A DNA stretch of 64,000 bases from Dehalococcoidia bacterium (GCA_030602785.1 JAUVZB010000002.1:48458-112457), one strand, 5' to 3'. Numbered from the stretch's first letter, positions 1-9,632 are shown. Made by a program: numbers and translations. Notes: a model not told the origin generated them from the sequence alone.

Positions 1-223
1 ACACCCATTCGTTGGCAGACCGTCTGTCATTTCCCGGCAGTATACCTACCGTGAACCCTTCACGGGAACGCGCCCCGCGACACACGGCTTCCATCACTCC
101 ACCAAGACCTCCGCACACCACTATTGCTCCACGCCCGGCGAGTAGAGAGCCCACTTCCTCCGCGAGCGCCTCTTCCCGGGGAGAACAGACAGACCTCCCT
201 ATCACGGCGATGACGGGCGGCAT
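1..223 (-). CDS. LOG/TIGR00725-like (DprA/lysine-decarboxylase-like fold) protein, truncated by window edge
   Basis: Hand translation of minus strand from ATG at 223: MPPVIAVIGRSVCSPREEALAEEVGSLLAGRGAIVVCGGLGGVMEAVCRGARSREGFTVGILPGNDRRSANEWV; GGxGGVMEA motif. Absent from the ORF track because it runs off the edge. Confidence 0.8.
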   Translation of the reverse strand, partial: MPPVIAVIGRSVCSPREEALAEEVGSLLAGRGAIVVCGGLGGVMEAVCRGARSREGFTVGILPGNDRRSANEWV

Positions 224-602
224 GGCGCCTATACTACACTACTCATAGATTCTCTCACACACTCCTTCCGAAGCCCGGCCTGCGACAATTCCCGCTGCCA
301 GAGGAGGACGCGTGTGGTCTGATGCAGCGGCGCTTCAAGAACCGCCCGTTTTCAAGGTAGTGTTCCACGGAACGTTGCGGCAGTCCGGTTGCGTGGGCCA
401 GTCGCCCATGTCATCGCGGCGGGCGCGGCCGGTCATCGCCTGAACGCACTCTCTCACGCCCGGTCCACTTATGTTCCTTTCGGCAACGTCTTTTCTAACG
501 CAATTCGCCAATGGCGCGCCCCATCCAAACCACAACGAAGGGAGAGGACGTTTCCGCCGGACAACAACAGCCACAACGGCCCGCAGCTTCGACTCAACGT
601 GT

Positions 603-2114
603 CTATTCAACGCCCGCGTGTTCCGCAACCATCTGGTAGTGGTAGCCCTGCACCGCGAAGCTGATGAACAGTGGGAAGCACCGTGGCTTGTGACGCACAG
701 TCCAGGCAAACCCCTTCCAGAAATCGGATCTGCCTCTCTGCTTCACACCGACCGTCCACATGCATCTGAACAGCGCGCGGATGTAGCGTGGGCTATAGTT
801 GCCTCGGCGAATACCGCTCGGCCGATACTCCATCAGGAAAGTGCGCACGCGCTCGTAGTAGTAGCGCGGTGAATAGATTGTGCTGACCACCTGCTTGTAG
901 CCGGCAGTCAGCTTCTCCAGTCCCATCTTCGGGACGATGTTTGTGGAACCATCAGTGTTGTTGCCGCTGCCACCAGGATGAAGTCGGCCCTCTGCCTCCA
1001 ATCGTTTGTACAGAGGGGTGCCGGGCGGCGCCATAAGCACACCAACCATGGCAGTTACGATGCCGCTCTTCTGTATGAAGTCTATCTGACTACGGAAGAT
1101 GGACAGCGGGTCACCATCAAACCCAACGATGAAGCCACCCTGGACCTGCATGCCGTGCCGCTGGATAGTCTTCACGGACTCTATCAGGTCGCGTCCCGTA
1201 TTCGTCATCTTGTTGCATTCAACAAGGCTCTCTTCGTTGGGACTCTCGATGCCAACAAAGACCATATCGAAACCCGCATCCACCATGAGCTGCATCAAGT
1301 CTTCGTCATCGGCCAGGTTGACGGATGCCTCCGTGAAGAAGGAGAAGGGGTACTTCCGCTCCCTGTTCCACTCGATAATTGCCGGCAGTATCTCCGCCTT
1401 CAGCTTCTTCTTGTTGCCGATGAAGTTGTCATCCGTGAAGAAGACATTCCCGCGCCAGCCATGGTCGTACAGCACGCTCAGTTCGGCGGCAATCTGCTCG
1501 CGGCTCTTCGTTCGCGGCACATGCCCGTTCATGATGACGATGTCGCAAAATTCACAGTTGTAGGGACAACCACGGGAGTACTGCAGACTCATCATCTGGT
1601 AGTTCCCTGTATCGACCAGTGACCACAAAGGAACAGGGCTCACTGCAATGTCCGGTCGCTCGTCGGACGAATAGATATGGGCGGCACACCCGTTCTCAAG
1701 ATCCTGAAGGAACTGCGGTAGTATGTTCTCCGCCTCGCCCATGATGATGTGGTCCACGTCATCGAAGCCAACGTCCTCATACCCGGTCCGGTACATCGGG
1801 CCGCCGGCAACCACCTTCGTGCTGAACGCCCTGCACCTGCTGACGACCTCCTGCGCGGAGTCCTGTTGCACAACCATGGCACTGATGAAGACGTAGTCGG
1901 CCCATTGCAGGTCTCTGTCACGCAACTTCGCTGCGTTCATGTCCACCAGCTTCTTCTCCCATTCGGAGGGAAGCATGGCAGCAACGGTGAGCAAGCCGAG
2001 AGGAGGAAACGCTGTCTTCCGCGAGGTGAACTTCAATGCGTGTTTGAAGCTCCAGAACGTCTCTGGTATCCGCGGATATACGAGAAGGACTTTCACGAGA
2101 GCACCTCCCTTCAC
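603..2114 (-). CDS. B12-binding domain radical SAM protein
   Basis: 503 aa; N-terminal VLLVYPRIPETFW / PPLGLLTVAAMLP B12-binding-like region and CxxxCxxC radical SAM motif (SRGCPYNCEFCDI). Confidence 0.88.
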   Translation of the reverse strand: MKGGALVKVLLVYPRIPETFWSFKHALKFTSRKTAFPPLGLLTVAAMLPSEWEKKLVDMNAAKLRDRDLQWADYVFISAMVVQQDSAQEVVSRCRAFSTKVVAGGPMYRTGYEDVGFDDVDHIIMGEAENILPQFLQDLENGCAAHIYSSDERPDIAVSPVPLWSLVDTGNYQMMSLQYSRGCPYNCEFCDIVIMNGHVPRTKSREQIAAELSVLYDHGWRGNVFFTDDNFIGNKKKLKAEILPAIIEWNRERKYPFSFFTEASVNLADDEDLMQLMVDAGFDMVFVGIESPNEESLVECNKMTNTGRDLIESVKTIQRHGMQVQGGFIVGFDGDPLSIFRSQIDFIQKSGIVTAMVGVLMAPPGTPLYKRLEAEGRLHPGGSGNNTDGSTNIVPKMGLEKLTAGYKQVVSTIYSPRYYYERVRTFLMEYRPSGIRRGNYSPRYIRALFRCMWTVGVKQRGRSDFWKGFAWTVRHKPRCFPLFISFAVQGYHYQMVAEHAGVE

Positions 2115-2211
2115 TGCAACCCAACTCGACTACAAGACGCCGCAGGAACGCGGCGGAGGGGAATGCAACAGGAGAGCAAGGCATTCCATGGCAGGAATCC
2201 TACCACGATGT

Positions 2212-2249
2212 TGAATTCCGGGGACACCATTGAATTCCGGGGACACCAT
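2212..2249. repeat. Perfect 19-bp tandem direct repeat (tgaattccggggacaccat x2)
   Basis: Read directly: 2212-2230 and 2231-2249 identical; followed by an imperfect hairpin gacacggcgc-gag-gcgccatgtc at 2261-2283. Confidence 0.85.
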
Positions 2250-2419
2250 ACTTATCTCTCGACACGGCGCGAGGCGCCATGTCAATATCCCGTAGATGGC
2301 AGGGATTGTTGCGCCGCATTTCCCGCATCTATTGCCCGCGGCGCCCCCTCCCACACCGCAATTCACCTCTCAGAACACCCCACCGACCCTACCTGCAGAT
2401 ACGCCGAGTACCAGCAAAA

Positions 2420-3004
2420 CTAGTTGTAGCGGTTCATTGCAGTATCGAGGCCTTCCAGGATGATGCATTCCAGCACATCACCGACCAGCGCGATTGACTC
2501 CTGAATAGCGGTCTCTTCTCCCGCAGTGAATCGGCCCAACACATAGCGGATGAGCGCCTCCTCCGACCACGGGAAGTTGGCATCCCTGTCCGGCCGCCCG
2601 ATGCCGACGCGGACACGGGGAAAGCTCTCGGTGTTCAAGGAAGCAACGATAGACTTCATGCCTTTGTGCCCCCCCGGTCCTCCGGAGGACCGCACGCGGA
2701 CTTTCCCGAGCGGCAGGTCCACGTCATCATAGACCAGTATCAGCTTTTCGGCGGGAATCCGGTGCGCCCGGACGAAACAGGCTGCGGCCTCGCCGCTGAG
2801 ATTCATGTAGGTCCGCGGTTTTGCGAGCACGACCTGTCTGCAACGAAGCGTCACGTCGGCGAGCTTCGAGCGGCAGCCGGTGCGCGAGAAGCGCGCCGAG
2901 TGCTTCTTCGCGAAGTAGTCGACACAGCGGAATCCTACGTTATGTCTCGTGGACGCATACTCCTTCCCCGGATTCCCCAGGCCGATGACAACCGTCGCTC
3001 CCAT
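2420..3004 (-). CDS. pth: Aminoacyl-tRNA (peptidyl-tRNA) hydrolase
   Basis: GLGNPGKEYASTRHNVGF, KPRTYMNLSGEA, DDVDLPLGKVRVRSSGGPGGHKGMKSI motifs; start trimmed to MGATVVIGLGNPG. Confidence 0.95.
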   Translation of the reverse strand: MGATVVIGLGNPGKEYASTRHNVGFRCVDYFAKKHSARFSRTGCRSKLADVTLRCRQVVLAKPRTYMNLSGEAAACFVRAHRIPAEKLILVYDDVDLPLGKVRVRSSGGPGGHKGMKSIVASLNTESFPRVRVGIGRPDRDANFPWSEEALIRYVLGRFTAGEETAIQESIALVGDVLECIILEGLDTAMNRYN

Positions 3005-3080
3005 AGCTATCGCTGCATTATAGTCGAGCACCAGCACAGAACCAACCTCCAGACACCACGAACCCCCTTGCCAATCCGCC

Positions 3081-3109
3081 TTGACACTCTTCGGGGGCCA
3101 CGCTACCAT
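3081..3109 (+). promoter_or_regulatory. Predicted sigma70 promoter, TTGACA-N17-TACCAT
   Basis: Read directly; duplicated at 4461-4489 with the same 17-bp spacing. Confidence 0.7.
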
Positions 3110-3218
3110 AGCCGCACTGCCAATGGGCCACGTGCAGATTCGACCAACCCCGGTTTCCGGTCAGACCATACACTGCCAGCCATACACGCAGTCTATTCAC
3201 GTACAGGGAGGTTTCTGA

Positions 3219-4091
3219 ATGTTCTACAAAGTAAGTGTTCCTGATGCCGGAAAAGACAAGGTCGCCGCACTCGTCACGCTGAACCCTGCCGAGTCGAGAC
3301 GTCTCATCGCGAAGGCAGTAGTTCAACTGCCCGAGGTCAAAGCTGCCCTCAAGAAAGGCATGATTATCCTCGGCCGCGGCGTGACAAACGCCTACGTCAG
3401 CGAGGAGCTGTTCAACATCACGGTTGAGCCCAAGGCACAGCAGACAGTGGGCATGGTTGTCAACGGCGCCACCAATGCCAACACCTCACCACCTCCTTGC
3501 ACAATGCACGTGGTGCGAGATGGCAAGCCCGTTGAGAACGCGGACTCAAACGTAGAGATACTCGCTTTCGGGCCTGAAGATGTCTTCATCAAGGGCGCCA
3601 ACGCCATCGACCCGCAGGGCAACGCCGGCATCATGGCTTCGTCGCTCAAGGGGGGCACCTGGGGGATGTTCACCCCCATCATAACCGGCAGGAACTCCCA
3701 TCTGATAGTCGCAGCCGGCCTCGAGAAGATGGTGCCGTCAGTCATGGAGGCCTGCGAACATAGCGGGGTCTACTACTACAAGTACAGCCATGGACTCCCC
3801 GCCAAGCTGTCTCCGACAGTTACCGGCAAGGTTGTGACGGAGATTGAGGCACTGGCGGTTCTTGCAGGAGTCAGTGCTTTCCACATCTGCTCCGGCGGCG
3901 TCGGCGGCTCGGAGGGCGCGGTCGTGCTGTCCGTTGAGGGAGACCAGGCACACGTGAAGAAGGCATTCGACCTGGTGAACACCATCAAGGGCGAACCCCC
4001 GGTGACCGTGCCGGACACATACCGCGTGAGTTCTCCCGCCGATTTCGGCTACGATGCGCTGGCGCAACTCGCGACTCTACAGGGCATGTAG
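3219..4091 (+). CDS. Conserved uncharacterised protein, possibly NagB/RpiA/LUD-like fold (copy 1)
   Basis: 290 aa; strong RBS (acagggaggtttctgATG); GRGVTNAYVSEE and DVFIKGANAID motifs; near-identical tandem paralogue downstream. Confidence 0.75.
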   Translation: MFYKVSVPDAGKDKVAALVTLNPAESRRLIAKAVVQLPEVKAALKKGMIILGRGVTNAYVSEELFNITVEPKAQQTVGMVVNGATNANTSPPPCTMHVVRDGKPVENADSNVEILAFGPEDVFIKGANAIDPQGNAGIMASSLKGGTWGMFTPIITGRNSHLIVAAGLEKMVPSVMEACEHSGVYYYKYSHGLPAKLSPTVTGKVVTEIEALAVLAGVSAFHICSGGVGGSEGAVVLSVEGDQAHVKKAFDLVNTIKGEPPVTVPDTYRVSSPADFGYDALAQLATLQGM

Positions 4092-4115
4092 CCATCAGGA
4101 TTGCATCTCTAACCC

Positions 4116-4143
4116 GGAAGGCCCGGGAGTTCCCGGGCCTTCC
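4116..4143 (+). terminator. Strong hairpin, probable terminator of copy 1
   Basis: ggaaggcccggga-gttcccgggccttcc type stem-loop 25 nt after the stop; equivalent hairpin follows copy 2. Confidence 0.7.
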
Positions 4144-4460
4144 TCGTACGTGAGTCACACCGGTCGTGCCACCATCGGCAGGGCAGGTCCCAGAACAGGC
4201 TTCCTGACAGCAAGACAAGACATGGCTGCCTGCAGCACCCACTCCACTTCTCGCTCCACTCCATGGCTGCAACCGCGTGCTGACACAACCGCCGGGAGCC
4301 TCCCGAAGAGCCCCTGCAGCGGACCACACATCCCTGATCCAGAACGTGCGGCGAATGCGTCGCGCCCACAACGACACCATCACCTGCATACGGGCATCTT
4401 CGCTGAACAGCTAAGGGCGGACAGCATCGCAGAACGTCAACACTCCCGTGCCGGCCCGAA

Positions 4461-4489
4461 TTGACGCTGCTCGGGGACCACGCTACCAT
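4461..4489 (+). promoter_or_regulatory. Predicted sigma70 promoter, TTGACG-N17-TACCAT
   Basis: Exactly 1380 bp from the copy 1 promoter. Confidence 0.7.
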
Positions 4490-4598
4490 AACCGGACTGC
4501 CTATGAGCCGGAGTCAGGTTCATTCATTCCAGGATTGCAGACGCGATCTGTACTACCAGCTACACTTGCAGTCTATTCACACACAGGGAGGTTTCTGA

Positions 4599-5471
4599 AT
4601 GTTCTACAAAGTCAGTGTTCCTGATGCCGGAAAGGACAAGGTCGCCGCACTTGTCACGCTGAACCCCGCCGAGTCGAGACGCCTCATCGCGAAGGCAGTA
4701 GTTCAACTGCCCGAGGTCAAGGCTGCCCTCAAGAAAGGCATGATCATCATCGGCCGTGGCGTGACGAACGCCTACGTCAGCGAGGAGATGTTCAACATCA
4801 CGGTTGAGCCCAAGGCGCAGCAGACAGCCGGCATGGTCGTCCGTGGCGCTACGAACGCCAACTATGCACCTCCTCCTTGCTCCATGCACGTGGTCCGTGA
4901 CGGCAAGGTCGTTGAGAACGCCGACTCCAACGTAGAGATTCTCGACTTCGGGCCTGATGATGTCTTCATCAAGGGCGCAAATGCCATCGACGCCCAGGGC
5001 AACGCCGGGATCATGGCTTCGTCGCTCAAGGGTGGTACCTGGGGGATGTTCACCCCCATCATAACGGGCAGGAACTCCCCTCTGATAATCGCAGCCGGTC
5101 TCGAAAAGATGGTGCCGTCAGTCATGGAGGCCTGCGACCATAGCGGTGTTTACTTCTACAAGTACAGCCAGGGCCTCCCGGCCAAGCTGTCCTTCGCCGT
5201 TACCGGCAAGGTCGTCACCGAGATAGAGGCACTGGCAGTCCTCGCCGGTGTTCAGGCTTTCCATGTCTGCTCCGGCGGCGTTGGCGGCTCGGAGGGCGCG
5301 GTGGTGCTATCCGTCGAGGGAGATGACGCGCGCGTGAAGAAGGCGTTCGACCTCGTGAACTCCATCAAGGGCGAGCCTCCGGTGACCGTGCCGGACACCA
5401 TGTTCGTGAGTTCTCCGGCCGACTACAAATACGATGCCCTGGCGCAACTAGCAACGCTCGGGGGCAAGTAG
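4599..5471 (+). CDS. Conserved uncharacterised protein, possibly NagB/RpiA/LUD-like fold (copy 2)
   Basis: 290 aa, 29 differences by eye from copy 1 (about 90% identity); identical RBS context; same 1380-bp offset. Confidence 0.75.
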   Translation: MFYKVSVPDAGKDKVAALVTLNPAESRRLIAKAVVQLPEVKAALKKGMIIIGRGVTNAYVSEEMFNITVEPKAQQTAGMVVRGATNANYAPPPCSMHVVRDGKVVENADSNVEILDFGPDDVFIKGANAIDAQGNAGIMASSLKGGTWGMFTPIITGRNSPLIIAAGLEKMVPSVMEACDHSGVYFYKYSQGLPAKLSFAVTGKVVTEIEALAVLAGVQAFHVCSGGVGGSEGAVVLSVEGDDARVKKAFDLVNSIKGEPPVTVPDTMFVSSPADYKYDALAQLATLGGK

Positions 5472-5497
5472 CCAGCAGATACTGTGCCGCAAGACCG

Positions 5498-5526
5498 GGA
5501 AGGCCCGGGGTTTCCCCGGGCCTTCC
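5498..5526 (+). terminator. Strong hairpin, probable terminator of copy 2
   Basis: ggaaggcccgggg-ttt-ccccgggccttcc. Confidence 0.7.
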
Positions 5527-5609
5527 TCGTACACAGCACAGCTCGGCCGGGCACATCAGTGAGCTGGCTTCCGAACAGCAGAGACGAGGCGCGCCACCCA
5601 CACCAGCCC

Positions 5610-5638
5610 TTGACGGCCCGCGGGCCATGTTCTACAGT
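5610..5638 (+). promoter_or_regulatory. Predicted sigma70 promoter, TTGACG-N17-TACAGT
   Basis: Read directly; about 70 bp upstream of the FAH-family ATG. Confidence 0.6.
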
Positions 5639-5706
5639 GACTCGATTGCAACACGTGGCAGCATCCGCATACGTTGCGTTCTTGCCATAGCATAGAAGGA
5701 GGAACC

Positions 5707-6474
5707 ATGAAACTGGCACGCATCCAATATCAGGGCACCCCGAAGTGGGGTATCATCGAAGGCGACGACATCTACGCTCTCGAGGGCGACCTCTACGGTG
5801 ATTTCAGCAAGGGCGCCAAGCTCTGTGCACTGGCTGAGGCAAAGCTGCTCGCCCCCGCAGAGCCGACCATCATCGTGGCCTGCGGACTCAACTACATGGG
5901 CGAGATCAAGCACCTCGGCGCGCCCATCCCCCCGGAGCCTTCACTTTTCTTCAAGCCGGCCACCACAGTCCTCGACCCCGGTGTGACAATCCCATATCCC
6001 GCTCTGACGGAGAAGCTTTCGCACGAAGCCGAGTTGTGCTGCGTGATGAAGCGGACTGCACGCAACGTGCCCGAGGACAAGGCACTCGACTACGTGCTCG
6101 GCTACACCTGCGGCAATGACATCGGGATGATGGACATCCTGAAGAAAGACAACAGCCTCATCACGAGGGCGAAGGGTTTTGACATGTCGTCGGCACTCGG
6201 TCCATGTCTGGAGACCGACCTCGACTCGACGAACCTTGCCATCAAGGGCATGATCAACGGCGAGGTCATTCAGGACTCCAACACGGGAGAGATGCTGTTC
6301 AGTGTGGCACACATCGTCAGCTATATCTCCGAATTCATGACTCTTCGGCCCGGCGACGTGGTCTTCACCGGCACGCCCGCGGGCGGCCACTATGTGGTCA
6401 AGGTGGGCGACGTCATGGAAGTGGAGATCGAGAACATCGGCAAGCTCACGACCCCGGTCGGACCAAAGGCATAG
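5707..6474 (+). CDS. Fumarylacetoacetate hydrolase family protein
   Basis: VACGLNYMGEIKHLGAPIPPEPSLFFKP and TFTGTPAG-like C-terminal motif; RBS aaggagga upstream of MKLARIQ. Confidence 0.92.
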   Translation: MKLARIQYQGTPKWGIIEGDDIYALEGDLYGDFSKGAKLCALAEAKLLAPAEPTIIVACGLNYMGEIKHLGAPIPPEPSLFFKPATTVLDPGVTIPYPALTEKLSHEAELCCVMKRTARNVPEDKALDYVLGYTCGNDIGMMDILKKDNSLITRAKGFDMSSALGPCLETDLDSTNLAIKGMINGEVIQDSNTGEMLFSVAHIVSYISEFMTLRPGDVVFTGTPAGGHYVVKVGDVMEVEIENIGKLTTPVGPKA

Positions 6475-6526
6475 AACGCCCCCGGAACGCCCGAGGCGAA
6501 GTCTGAGCCCGCCCGGGGCAACTGCG

Positions 6527-7960
6527 CTACTCCTGGGGCTGTCCGCCCGTCACCTCCCGGTGACCGGTGGGCAGCCTCACTGTGAATACTGCTCCCTTCT
6601 CAGGACCGTTCCCAGCCCGGATGCTGCCCCCGTGCGCGTGCACAATCACTCTTGCTATCGCCAGCCCCAACCCTGCACCCGTCCGCACACCTGCGCCCTG
6701 GTAGAAACGGTCGAACACGTGATCGAGGTTGTCGGGCGGAATCCCCGGGCCCTCGTCGACGACAGAGATCTCAACCCGGTCCATGCCTGCAGCACACGCC
6801 GTCACGCGTATCGTGCCGCCCTGCGGGCTGTGCTTGAGCGCGTTGTCGAGCAGGTTGCCAATGACCTGTTCCAGACGGTCGCTATCACCGATGACACGCA
6901 GACCCTCCGGGACATCGGTCTCGATAGTCACCTCCCTGTCACTCGCACGTCTCGACAGCAGCTCCGAGCAGAGTCCGACCAGCTCGGACACCGGGAGCAC
7001 CTCGCGCAACATCGCTACTTGTCCGGACTGCACACGCGACAGGTCCAGCAGCTCGTCCACCTGCGCCGCAACTCTCCTCGATTCGTCCGCGATTATCTGC
7101 GCTGCTCGTCGCCGTGTTGACTCGTCCTCGGCGGTTCCGTCAAGAAGCGCCTGAGCGAAACCGCCGATAGAGGTAAGAGGGCTTCTCAGCTCATGGGACA
7201 CATCTGCCACGAAGTCCCGGAGGCGCTGTTGCGATAGCTTCACCCTGACCGCCATGTCATTGAACGCCGCAGCGAGCCGCTGGAGCTCGGGAGGACCCGA
7301 CACGGGCACGTTCTGGTCATAGTTGCCTTCGGCAATTGCCGCGACGGCCAACGTCATTCTCTGCACCGGGCGGTACAGAGACCGCGCCACCAGCGCGGCG
7401 ACGACAATCGAGAACACCAACGCAACGAGTCCGGCCCACGCCATCGGGCGGAGTATCAAGCCCCATGTCGCAAGCAACCCTCTTCGAGGGACCGCCAGCA
7501 CCAGCGTGGATGGCTGCATTTCCGCATCCGCTGTCAGCGACAGGCTCGCCAGCGAATAGCTGACGTAGACAAAAGACTGCCCGCCGGGAGCCTTCCACGT
7601 GCCGGTGAGCGTACCAGCAGCCGACAGGACCTCCGGCGGCACCTCCAGTCCATCGATTCCGAGAGCCCGCCATGGCGACGCCGCCTTGATGACCTCTCCC
7701 CCATCATCCAGCATCAGGATGGCCACGCTGGATTCCTCCGCCTGGTCCTCCAAGTTCGCCCACACCTCTCGCAACGTCGCCCGACCGCTTGCAAGCGATC
7801 TGGCCTGGACGTAGATAGGCACGCTCATATCCTGCAGGCGGTCTGTCGTCACTCTATCGCTGTAGCCACGCAGAATCACGGTGAATACGACAGCAACGAT
7901 TCCGAGACAGACGACTATCACGAGAGCGTAGGAGAGAATCAGTCGACCACGCAAGCTCAC
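6527..7960 (-). CDS. HAMP-domain sensor histidine kinase
   Basis: H-box FVADVSHELRSPLTSIGGFAQAL, N-box, GxGLGLAIARVIVHAHGG; two TM segments. Confidence 0.95.
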   Translation of the reverse strand: MSLRGRLILSYALVIVVCLGIVAVVFTVILRGYSDRVTTDRLQDMSVPIYVQARSLASGRATLREVWANLEDQAEESSVAILMLDDGGEVIKAASPWRALGIDGLEVPPEVLSAAGTLTGTWKAPGGQSFVYVSYSLASLSLTADAEMQPSTLVLAVPRRGLLATWGLILRPMAWAGLVALVFSIVVAALVARSLYRPVQRMTLAVAAIAEGNYDQNVPVSGPPELQRLAAAFNDMAVRVKLSQQRLRDFVADVSHELRSPLTSIGGFAQALLDGTAEDESTRRRAAQIIADESRRVAAQVDELLDLSRVQSGQVAMLREVLPVSELVGLCSELLSRRASDREVTIETDVPEGLRVIGDSDRLEQVIGNLLDNALKHSPQGGTIRVTACAAGMDRVEISVVDEGPGIPPDNLDHVFDRFYQGAGVRTGAGLGLAIARVIVHAHGGSIRAGNGPEKGAVFTVRLPTGHREVTGGQPQE

Positions 7961-7963
7961 GAT

Positions 7964-8707
7964 TCAGATTCCTGACTGCGGCGCCGTGTCGGGTGCAGCA
8001 GTCTCCTCCTGCAGTGCGTCCCGGAGCACGAGCTTGTACCCCGTACCGCGAATCGTCTCGATGGCAACAGATGAACCTGCCAGCTTTTCCCGCACGTGAT
8101 TGACATGCACATCGACAGTGCGGGTCTCGCCAGCGTAGTCGTAGCCCCAGACCTTGTCCAGCAACCGCTCTCTCGTGAGTACGATTCCCGGGGCCCGGGC
8201 GAAAGCCGCAAGGAGCGCGAACTCTTTCGACCTGAGTTGCAGCAATCGCTCCTGGAGCCTGGCCTCGTGCCTGGACAGGTCCACTGTCAGGGGGCCGACA
8301 CGCACCTCTGAAGAGTCAGCCTCCCCGGTGGAGCGCCTCCGCAGAATCGCCTTGACGCGAGCGACAAGCTCGCGTGGATTGAACGGCTTGGTCATATAGT
8401 CGTCGGCGCCAAGCTCGAGGCCGACAATCTTGTCGACATCATCGGCACGGGCAGTCAACACCAGTATCGGGACGTCGCTGTGCGCGCGCACCTGTCGGCA
8501 GATCTCAAATCCATCGCCATCCGGCAACATGAGGTCGAGAATGACCAGGTCCGGGCTGGAGGCGTTGATGCGGGACAGCCCGCCGGCCGCAGTGCCGAAT
8601 CCCTCCACTCGATAGCCCTCTCGCTCAAGGTAGAGGCGGGCCAGTTCGATTATCGGTGGCTCGTCATCGATTATGAATACCCTTGCCTGCGTGGCCTGTT
8701 CTCTCAT
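7964..8707 (-). CDS. OmpR/PhoB-family response regulator
   Basis: Receiver domain VFIIDDEPPI...VILDLMLPDGDG...K; winged helix VWGYDYAGETRTVDVHVNHVREKL. Confidence 0.95.
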   Translation of the reverse strand: MREQATQARVFIIDDEPPIIELARLYLEREGYRVEGFGTAAGGLSRINASSPDLVILDLMLPDGDGFEICRQVRAHSDVPILVLTARADDVDKIVGLELGADDYMTKPFNPRELVARVKAILRRRSTGEADSSEVRVGPLTVDLSRHEARLQERLLQLRSKEFALLAAFARAPGIVLTRERLLDKVWGYDYAGETRTVDVHVNHVREKLAGSSVAIETIRGTGYKLVLRDALQEETAAPDTAPQSGI

Positions 8708-8760
8708 GACATCCTCTGGCTGTGATTATACCCGACGCACGGGCGCCTCTACATCGCAGA

Positions 8761-8789
8761 GGGAGGTGTCGCCAGAGGCGACACCTCCC
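8761..8789 (-). terminator. 13-bp perfect hairpin, likely terminator of the 8813-9352 gene
   Basis: gggaggtgtcgcc-aga-ggcgacacctccc, just past the stop of the minus-strand gene; no T-tract seen. Confidence 0.5.
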
Positions 8790-8812
8790 CGCCTTCGCCT
8801 CATGCAATGCGC

Positions 8813-9352
8813 CTACGGAGCAGGAGACACTTCCGTCCGGGCTGAACCAAACCGACTCCATTGGCCGCGACCTGCACTCCAGTCGAAGGTCTCATCGCCA
8901 TCCACACCGCTCACGACGCACGTGCCATGGCCCCACAGCATGACTCGCCCGATGCCGCCGGCATGCAGATCGATGTCCACTCCTGAAACACAGACAACAA
9001 TCCGACTGCCCGACACACGTGCGTGTCCGCGAAAGCCCGAGTACTGTATCCAGCCGTCCTCGAACTCCTCCTTCTCACCGTAGCCGGAGACGTCAATCCG
9101 GGCGTCGCCCCTCAGGTCCCTTATCCAGAGGATTCCGCTGCCCTTCACGTCCACGACTCCTCTGCCACCGATAAGGGCTATTCCGTCGCCCTCGGCATGC
9201 AGTCGGCCGCCGCCGGCTGCCGCGGCTGCCTCATCCACTTCAGCGAGGGACCCGGTGTCGTCCGCGCTTACTGCGACAGCTCCAACAGTGAGCGCCCCCA
9301 GAACGGTCACCAGCGAGAGCAGTGCCAGTACGATACTCCGTCTCTTCTTCAT
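8813..9352 (-). CDS. Secreted hypothetical protein, predicted beta-rich
   Basis: Signal peptide MKKRRSIVLALLSLVTVLGALTVGAVAVSA then alternating beta-type sequence; start trimmed from the ORF. Confidence 0.7.
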   Translation of the reverse strand: MKKRRSIVLALLSLVTVLGALTVGAVAVSADDTGSLAEVDEAAAAAGGGRLHAEGDGIALIGGRGVVDVKGSGILWIRDLRGDARIDVSGYGEKEEFEDGWIQYSGFRGHARVSGSRIVVCVSGVDIDLHAGGIGRVMLWGHGTCVVSGVDGDETFDWSAGRGQWSRFGSARTEVSPAP

Positions 9353-9570
9353 TTCGATATACCTCCTCTGTCTGCTTGTTGCCGTGTACCTGAAAGGGAG
9401 CTTCATTCCGGGCCCGTCGACTCAGCTCCTCTGCCAGTTGTTCGGCATAGAAGAGAGTCTAGGCGGCGGGAGTTACCCCGGCGTTACCGCTGCGTAAAAC
9501 GTGTGTAAAATCCGGCGCCGCAGGCCATTCCGTGGACGTGATGCCAGGTCCGGCGGGGATTGCAGCAGAA

Positions 9571-9600
9571 AGGGCCGGAGGTTCACGCCCCGGCCCTCTA
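9571..9600 (-). terminator. GC-rich hairpin (gggccgg...ccggccc) after the enolase-superfamily gene
   Basis: Read directly from sequence. Confidence 0.45.
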
Positions 9601-9632
9601 CTACACAGGAGTCGCCGAACGAAAGGCCCGGT

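Noticed and set aside
335-872. Small ORFs between the left-edge gene and the radical SAM gene
   Set aside because: Mutually overlapping in several frames, no RBS or motif; likely non-coding.
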